Source: CAWJHE01 sp964614855 (GTDB lineage: Bacteria; Chloroflexota; Anaerolineae; Anaerolineales; UBA4823). Taken from it: a DNA stretch of 26,155 bases. The notes beneath the pieces were generated by a model that was not told the origin of the DNA, made no database searches, and saw nothing but the letters and a program-made list of their open reading frames with translations. The DNA lies in contig CAZTMX010000014.1 in the NCBI GenBank assembly GCA_964614855.1, forward strand, positions 1 to 26,155, read 5' to 3'. A program made the position numbers and the translations under genes. Below, piece after piece: positions 21,822 to 26,155 of the stretch (position 1 is its first letter; the number at the start of each line of letters is the position of its first letter).

Positions 21822-22475
21822 ATGCTAGCAGAGAACGAAGCAAAAAATACCAGAGAACGAGTGCTGCAGACCCTACTCACTCGTGACCGCTGCACGATCA
21901 ACGACCTGGCAGAAGCGGTTGAAATTAACCCGATTTCTGTACGCCATCACATCAGCCGCCTGGAGGCCGAAGCCCTGGTTGAATCGGAAGAGGTGCGCCA
22001 TGGGGTGGGACGGCCGCGTCGGTATTATTTCTTGACTGAAAAGGGGCGCGAACGCTTCCCCACTCGCTATATCCGTCTGATGCTGCGCCTTTTAGAGCAG
22101 CTTAAGGAAACCATGCCCCAACCGATGGTGGCAAAACTCTTCAGCCAGATTGCCCAGGACCTGGCTTCAGAATATGCCTCCACGGTCAGCGATTTGAGCA
22201 TGGAAGAACGACTGGACCTGGTCCAAAAGCTGCTTTCAATCGAGGGGTTTCGTGTGGAGTGGGAGCAGCAAGGCGATGAATACCACATCCGAGAAGTAAA
22301 CTGCCCTTACTTCCATATCGGACAAAACCATCCGGAAGTATGCTCAGTCGACCAGACACTCATTTCAACACTGCTAAACATCCCTGTACAAAAAGTGCAG
22401 TGCATGCTGCAAGGCGATGCCCACTGCACTTATGTCATCCAAAGCCTTAAAAACTCGGAGACCAGCGAAACATGA
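21822..22475 (+). CDS. sufR: SufR-type iron-sulfur transcriptional regulator
   Basis: Regulator of 217 residues. Residues about 10-65 form an ArsR/DeoR-type winged helix (INDLAEAVEINPISVRHHISRLEAEALV) with a wing GVGRPRRYYFLTEKG. The C-terminal part has four cysteines, C161, C174, C194 and C202, in the contexts VNCPYFHIGQNHPEVCSVD and VQCMLQGDAHCTY, which is the SufR-like cluster-sensing region. It is divergent from sufC with a shared promoter region, as expected for an autoregulator and suf repressor. The CX12C spacing matches that reported for cyanobacterial SufR, while the later spacing (X19, X7) differs from the X13 and X14 I recall. The start codon has only a weak GGGA ribosome site. sufT overlaps its stop. 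Confidence 0.88.
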   Translation: MLAENEAKNTRERVLQTLLTRDRCTINDLAEAVEINPISVRHHISRLEAEALVESEEVRHGVGRPRRYYFLTEKGRERFPTRYIRLMLRLLEQLKETMPQPMVAKLFSQIAQDLASEYASTVSDLSMEERLDLVQKLLSIEGFRVEWEQQGDEYHIREVNCPYFHIGQNHPEVCSVDQTLISTLLNIPVQKVQCMLQGDAHCTYVIQSLKNSETSET

Positions 22476-22828
22476 AACCAAATCGAGACCCATCTTCAAG
22501 GCCGGCTGTGGTTTGGCAGGCAGAAAAAACCCACCCAGATGTAATCGATAATTTTCGGGAGAGACTGCGCGAAGTGATCGATCCTGAAATTGGCTTGAAT
22601 GTGATTGAGCTGGGTCTGATCCGCAACCTGGTGATCCAGGAAGAGGGTGCGGATGTAGAGATGATCCTGACTACACCCTTTTGCCCTTATGCCCCGGCGA
22701 TGATGGAAATGGTCAGGGTAAAAGCTGAAGAAGCCTTGGGTTTGCCCACCACAATTGAAATGGGGATGGAAATGTGGGAGCCTTCGATGATGGAAGAAGG
22801 TGCGGGCGCGGATTGGGGGCTTTTTTAG
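22472..22828 (+). CDS. sufT: DUF59/MIP18-family SufT-like iron-sulfur maturation protein
   Basis: Protein of 118 residues of the DUF59 (MIP18, PaaD/SufT) family, involved in late iron-sulfur cluster maturation. It shows IDPEIGLNVIELGLI (36-50) and the TTPFCPYAP motif with the conserved cysteine C71, then a C-terminal ending rich in Met, Glu and Gly that closes in WGLF. Its ATG overlaps the sufR stop (ATGA), so the two are co-translated. Being paired with the regulator on the divergent arm rather than in the main suf operon is notable but not extraordinary. Confidence 0.85.
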   Translation: MKPNRDPSSRPAVVWQAEKTHPDVIDNFRERLREVIDPEIGLNVIELGLIRNLVIQEEGADVEMILTTPFCPYAPAMMEMVRVKAEEALGLPTTIEMGMEMWEPSMMEEGAGADWGLF

Positions 22829-22838
22829 AGCACATACC

Positions 22839-22867
22839 TTGCATTTCTGCCGTCTTTCGGTTAATAT
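22839..22867 (+). promoter_or_regulatory. Promoter giving a near-leaderless amidase transcript
   Basis: TTGCAT (22839-22844) and TAATAT (22862-22867) are separated by 17 bases. The amidase ATG is at 22877, so transcription from about 22874 would leave almost no leader, which agrees with the absence of a ribosome site in front of that gene. Confidence 0.5.
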
Positions 22868-22876
22868 CACAAGAAT

Positions 22877-23725
22877 ATGAGTAAACCAAATCCTGCGGAA
22901 AAAGAAGGATTCTCCCAACCCCTGCCCAGGTTGGAATCCACTGCAAAGACGTTGTTTTTTCAGTTCTTTGCAGTCCTGGGTATCGCCATGCTCGTGGCTA
23001 CGATTTTTACTACCTGGACACCTGGACTGCAATCATCTAACAACCCCCTGGCGGAAGCAGCCGAAGTCCTGCCTGCAATAGGAACGGCTGAAGTCATCCC
23101 TGGCGAGGCGCCCGCAGTCACAAAGACCCCACGCTCTGTGAAATTGATCGGCATCGTCCCAGGCCATTGGAAGAATGACGCAGGCGCGGTTTGCAGTAAT
23201 GGGCTGACTGAAGTGGACGTCAACCTGAATATCGCATCTATCGTACAGAAAATGCTTGTGGATTTGGGCTACCAGGTGGATCTGCTGGAAGAGTTTGACC
23301 AGCGCCTGTACGGCTATGAAGCAGATGCGATCATATCTATTCATAACGATTCGTGCATGTACATCAACGACCAGGCAACCGGTTACAAAGTCGGTACATC
23401 ACTGGCTGGTTACCAGCCCGAGCGATCGACCAGCCTGGCAGCCTGCCTGCGCGGGCGATACGGCTCGATCACAGGGCTGCCGGTGCACAGCACCAGCGTG
23501 ACCCCAGATATGACAGATTACCACGCCTTTTCTGAAATTGACCGCGACACCCCTGCTGCAATCATCGAAACCGGTTTTCTCAACCTGGACCAACAGTTCC
23601 TTACAGAAAGACCCGAAGTGGCTGCGCAAGGGATTGTCTCTGGAATTCTGTGCTTTCTTAACAACGAAGATGTTTACCAGGGTGCCCCACAAGGAACACT
23701 CCCTGCAGCACCGCCCGCTCCATAA
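22877..23725 (+). CDS. Membrane-anchored N-acetylmuramoyl-L-alanine amidase
   Basis: Zinc-dependent peptidoglycan amidase (Amidase_3/AmiC type) of 282 residues, expected to act outside the membrane on the amide between MurNAc and L-Ala. An N-terminal hydrophobic helix (about 28-50) serves as signal anchor. A short Ala/Pro/Glu/Thr linker follows, then the catalytic domain (about 90-270). Zinc and catalytic residues are visible as H97 (VPGHWK), E112 (LTEVDVN), H156 (ISIHND) and E231 (IIETGFLN). Cysteines C104 region and C159 region (VCSNG, DSCMY) may form a disulfide. The C-terminus is Ala/Pro-rich. No ribosome site precedes the ATG. The family is clear; the exact cellular role (division, separation, cell-wall turnover) is inferred. 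Confidence 0.88.
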   Translation: MSKPNPAEKEGFSQPLPRLESTAKTLFFQFFAVLGIAMLVATIFTTWTPGLQSSNNPLAEAAEVLPAIGTAEVIPGEAPAVTKTPRSVKLIGIVPGHWKNDAGAVCSNGLTEVDVNLNIASIVQKMLVDLGYQVDLLEEFDQRLYGYEADAIISIHNDSCMYINDQATGYKVGTSLAGYQPERSTSLAACLRGRYGSITGLPVHSTSVTPDMTDYHAFSEIDRDTPAAIIETGFLNLDQQFLTERPEVAAQGIVSGILCFLNNEDVYQGAPQGTLPAAPPAP

Positions 23726-23771
23726 AGACCCGATTACAAATTTACTCTGGAGCCCAGCACCCGGAGGCTGA

Positions 23772-24353
23772 ATGCACAGCGCTTTCGAATACCCGACCTA
23801 TTATCTTCAAAGACAGATCATGGCTCTTACAGGCAAGCTGCGCCTGTACAACCCCGACGGGGTGCTTGTGATGTACTGCCAGCAGAAGATGTTTCGCCTG
23901 AAAGAGGACATCCGGGTGTATGCAGATGAAAACCGCTCCCAAGAGCTCTTGTATATCCAGGCGCGCAGTATGCTGGATTTTTCTGCGGCATATGATGTTC
24001 GTGACAGCCTGAGCGGTGAACCCGTAGGCGTGATCTGCCGCCACGGCTGGCGGTCTCTGGCGCAAGATCAGTGGAGCATCCTGGACGTCAACGAACAGCC
24101 GCTGGGGTGTTTACACGAAGACAGCCTGGAGTATGCATTGCTGCGGCGGCTGCTGCTAGGGAGCATCTTGCCGCAGAATTACGATATCCTGTCAGGCGAG
24201 ACCCGCGTGGCGGATATCCGCCAGCGCTTCAACCTGCTGCGCTATGAGCTGGATCTAGATTTTTCCATGGATGGAAACAGGCTGTTAGACCGCCGTCTTG
24301 GCGTTGCTGCCAGCATCTTGCTGGCAATTGTTGAAGGGAAGCAAGATAATTAA
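23772..24353 (+). CDS. LURP-one-related / scramblase-like protein
   Basis: Protein of 193 residues with the pattern of the Tubby-like LURP-one/scramblase (LOR) family: the early Y-L-R-Q motif seen as YYLQRQIMALTGKLRLYNPDG is followed by paired beta strands such as MFRLKEDIRVYADE, LLYIQARS and the later ILDVNEQPLGCLHED. The fold is a beta-barrel around a central helix. No signal peptide or confident membrane helix is seen (LGVAASILLAIVEG near the end is weakly hydrophobic). The ATG at 23772 follows a good GGAGG ribosome site. It lies 46 bases after the amidase and 2 bases before the next gene. Bacterial roles are unclear, and lipid or envelope involvement is only inferred from the family. Confidence 0.75.
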   Translation: MHSAFEYPTYYLQRQIMALTGKLRLYNPDGVLVMYCQQKMFRLKEDIRVYADENRSQELLYIQARSMLDFSAAYDVRDSLSGEPVGVICRHGWRSLAQDQWSILDVNEQPLGCLHEDSLEYALLRRLLLGSILPQNYDILSGETRVADIRQRFNLLRYELDLDFSMDGNRLLDRRLGVAASILLAIVEGKQDN

Positions 24354-24355
24354 TT

Positions 24356-24778
24356 ATGACCACGCAAGCAGTATTTGCCGGTCTGATCATCGACGAGCTC
24401 GATAACCCTGTCGATGTTGCCTATGTCGGTAACGATCCCTGTTATGTAGTGGATGACGCCGGCTTCAAGCGCCACATCCCGACAGCCCAGGTGGATATGC
24501 AGGTGCTGGAATCGATGATGCAAATGATTGAGGGGCATGAAGACATCATTACCGAACAAACTGCAAAAATGCTTGGACAGGAAGATCCATTTTCACGGGC
24601 GATGATCGAATCGCAATTGAAAAATATCGACCAGCAATTTAGCGAGCTGTTGAAAACCGGCATCCCGGAAGAAGTTCGTGCCTACATGGGGATGATGGGT
24701 TTCCGCATCCGCATCAACCTGCACGGTGATGTGATCGAGATCGACCAGCCCGGGATCAGCGCGCCGGAAGACGAATAG
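24356..24778 (+). CDS. Unknown 140-residue acidic protein
   Basis: Unrecognised acidic protein of 140 residues, probably cytoplasmic (no signal peptide or membrane helix). It opens with a beta-rich stretch (AVFAGLIIDELDNPVDVAYV and VVDDAGFKRHIP), continues with a helical, Gln/Met-rich middle (VLESMMQMIEGHEDIITEQ) and ends with RIRINLHGDVIEIDQPG. The first part looks like a small barrel domain and the middle like a dimerisation helix pair. The ATG lies 2 bases after the stop of the scramblase-like gene, so the two are probably an operon. No function is assigned. Confidence 0.75.
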   Translation: MTTQAVFAGLIIDELDNPVDVAYVGNDPCYVVDDAGFKRHIPTAQVDMQVLESMMQMIEGHEDIITEQTAKMLGQEDPFSRAMIESQLKNIDQQFSELLKTGIPEEVRAYMGMMGFRIRINLHGDVIEIDQPGISAPEDE

Positions 24779-24848
24779 AACCAGCAAAGCCTAACCCTGC
24801 AGACGGACAACATACACCGAAAGACAAAAAAACAGACGGAGGTAAGCC

Positions 24849-25994
24849 ATGAGCATGGATGCACAGGTGGCCGCGGCAATTGTTCAGGCACAGTTAGCGC
24901 CGTGGCGCCAGGCGTTGGCGGACCCGAAAGCAGCACAAGAAACCGTGCTGCAGCGTTTATTAATAGACTATGCGCAAACTGACTACGGCAAACAACACGG
25001 CGCAGCGCAGATCGGCAATCTTGAAGACTACCGCCGTGCCTTCCCCATCGCCTCCTACGATGACTACAAACCCCTGATCGAAAAAGTAATGGCAGGCGAA
25101 ACCAGCCTGCTGCTTTGCGAAGAGCCTATCGGCTGGGCGATTACTCGAGGCACCACGCAGGGCGAGAGCAAGTTTGTACCCATGACGCCCAAAGACCTGT
25201 TTATGCGCATCAGCGCCGGGCGGGCGATGTTGAATTTCGTGGCATCCAGCGAGCAATATGACCTGTTCAATGGGGTCAACCTGAACCTGAATTTCCCCTC
25301 CGTTGTCGGTTCCATCCAGGTGGGGGATAAGACGCTGCAGTACGGCTACAGCTCCGGCATCTACACCAAACATGTCTCCGCTTTCACCCCCATACGCTCT
25401 GCGCCCACACAGGATGAGATCGATGAACTAGGCGGCGGCAAGACCGAAGCCGACTGGGAGCGCCGCTTTGAGCTGGCCTACCAGAAGTGCAAGGATGAAA
25501 ACGTGGTGCTGGTCGGCGGTGTATGCCCCACCGCCCTGCGCTTTGGGCGGTATTTGCACCGCCAGTACAAGCTGTATCCAAAGGATTTGTGGCAGACAAA
25601 AGTGATGACCCTGGGCAGCGTGGCAGGCATCAATACCTATTACCAGGCAGGGCTGAATGCCTTATACGGACCGGCAGCAATTCGCGAGATTTACGGCGCA
25701 ACAGAAGGCATGTTTGGACAGCAGCTGGATGAAAAGCGTGCCTGGACGCCAAATTACGACCTGTTCTTTTTCGAGGTCGAAACAATGGGCGGGGTAAAGA
25801 TGCTGCATGAAATGAAACCCGGCGAGATGGGCGGGCTGGTGGTTTCAACACCGATCTTTCCGCGTTACCGCATCGGCGATCTGATCCGCGCCTTTGAGCC
25901 GCCCTATTTTCGCTGCATCGGGCGCAGCAGGTGGTGGACGCCGCTGCAGTACACCTGGCGGGAGTTTTCCAGCCTCAACCTGGGGAGGCTGTAG
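24849..25994 (+). CDS. GH3 family acyl-adenylate protein, short form
   Basis: Protein of 381 residues in the GH3 (auxin-responsive promoter) branch of adenylate-forming enzymes, which join an acyl group to an amine via an acyl-AMP intermediate. The three nucleotide-binding motifs are visible: TRGTTQGESK (about 99-108), YGATEG (Y282) and YRIGD (Y340). The ATG at 24849 has a strong GGAGGTAA ribosome site. Most GH3 proteins are about 500-600 residues; this one stops soon after motif 3 with GRSRWWTPLQYT and LNLGRL, so the C-terminal cap domain is absent or very short. That may be a natural bacterial short form or a truncation. Substrates cannot be read from the sequence. Tandem repeats follow. 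Confidence 0.78.
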   Translation: MSMDAQVAAAIVQAQLAPWRQALADPKAAQETVLQRLLIDYAQTDYGKQHGAAQIGNLEDYRRAFPIASYDDYKPLIEKVMAGETSLLLCEEPIGWAITRGTTQGESKFVPMTPKDLFMRISAGRAMLNFVASSEQYDLFNGVNLNLNFPSVVGSIQVGDKTLQYGYSSGIYTKHVSAFTPIRSAPTQDEIDELGGGKTEADWERRFELAYQKCKDENVVLVGGVCPTALRFGRYLHRQYKLYPKDLWQTKVMTLGSVAGINTYYQAGLNALYGPAAIREIYGATEGMFGQQLDEKRAWTPNYDLFFFEVETMGGVKMLHEMKPGEMGGLVVSTPIFPRYRIGDLIRAFEPPYFRCIGRSRWWTPLQYTWREFSSLNLGRL

Positions 25995-26016
25995 CCGGGC
26001 GCGCCGGAAAATGTAA

Positions 26017-26043
26017 CCACGGAGACACGGAGCGCACAGAGAA
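26017..26043. repeat. Short CACGGAGA-type dispersed repeat
   Basis: CCACGGAGACACGGAG followed by GCACAGAGAAA is a run of imperfect 8-9 base units of the CACGGAGA kind. Comparable sequences recur between genes in many Chloroflexota and other bacterial genomes; this is from memory, and copies elsewhere in this genome cannot be checked from the window. Confidence 0.45.
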
Positions 26044-26053
26044 ATACAATGCA

Positions 26054-26155
26054 GGAGATTATCTTACACCGCGCAGGCGGGCTAACAATTCCTGTTAGGG
26101 AGATTTTCTTGCCCCGCGCAGGCGGGCTAACTATTCCTGTTAGGAAGATTTTCTT
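26054..26155. repeat. 45-bp tandem repeat array running out of the window
   Basis: Unit 1 spans 26054-26098 and unit 2 spans 26099-26143, with the start of unit 3 at 26144-26155 (12 bases to the edge). The two full units differ at only 4 of 45 positions. Each unit holds GGAGATTWTCTT, CCGCGCAGGCGGG (self-complementary CCGC/GCGG) and CTAACA...TGTTAG, an inverted pair with a 5-base loop. There are no unique spacers, so it is not a CRISPR array. The array continues outside the window. Confidence 0.85.

Noticed and set aside
26054..26155. CRISPR array
   Set aside because: The 45-bp units are near identical over their full length, with no unique spacers and no cas genes in the window.

Overview
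The window reads as chromosomal DNA of a Chloroflexota bacterium, most likely an Anaerolineae-type organism. This is inferred from gene content and protein style: PstS as a Cys-anchored lipoprotein with an Ala/Pro/Glu linker, SUF machinery with SufU and a cyanobacterial-type SufR, a GH3-family acyl-adenylate protein, and many small unassigned proteins. No rRNA or tRNA gene and no recognisable transposase was seen. Coding density is high and there is no gene-free stretch over 300 bases.

Region 1 (1-10106, all + strand) is a phosphate-acquisition locus. A first Pst permease set (pstC, cut by the window edge, then pstA and an unusual pstB-like ATPase) leads without a gap into the two-component pair phoB-phoR. 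A 77-base regulatory region with in-phase 11-bp direct repeats and a -10 box precedes pstS. A second complete set follows (pstC, pstA with an enlarged external loop, pstB) and then phoU. PhoB/PhoR presumably sense phosphate limitation through Pst and PhoU and drive the pstS promoter. Hairpins after pstS and after the second pstA could set the stoichiometry of binding protein, permease and ATPase.

Region 2 (10118-15559, + strand) follows phoU with almost no spacing and is the most intriguing part. It encodes a small membrane zinc-ribbon protein, then a DUF2207-like secreted/membrane protein that ends in a cysteine-alanine repeat tail: (CA)4, G, (CA)3, GGGR. Next is a radical SAM/SPASM enzyme with an N-terminal PqqD-like peptide-recognition domain. 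It is followed by a paralogue with the same architecture that has lost every iron-sulfur cysteine, and then a class I SAM methyltransferase. Together these look like a RiPP-style maturation cassette whose substrate is the C-terminal tail of a membrane protein rather than a free peptide. I know of no described system with this exact composition.

Region 3 (15567-22828) is the iron-sulfur cluster assembly locus. On the minus strand, sufC-sufB-sufD-small SH3-like protein-sufS-sufU-Rieske ferredoxin reads from a good sigma-70-type promoter at 21646-21674. Divergently, sufR and a sufT-like DUF59 gene read from a near-perfect promoter at 21702-21730. The shared 286-bp intergenic region carries a 19-bp inverted repeat and recurrent CGATAA motifs.

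Region 4 (22839-26155, + strand) holds a membrane-anchored N-acetylmuramoyl-L-alanine amidase with a probably leaderless promoter, a LURP-one/scramblase-like protein, an unassigned 140-residue protein, and a short GH3-family protein. The window ends in a 45-bp tandem repeat that runs past the edge.
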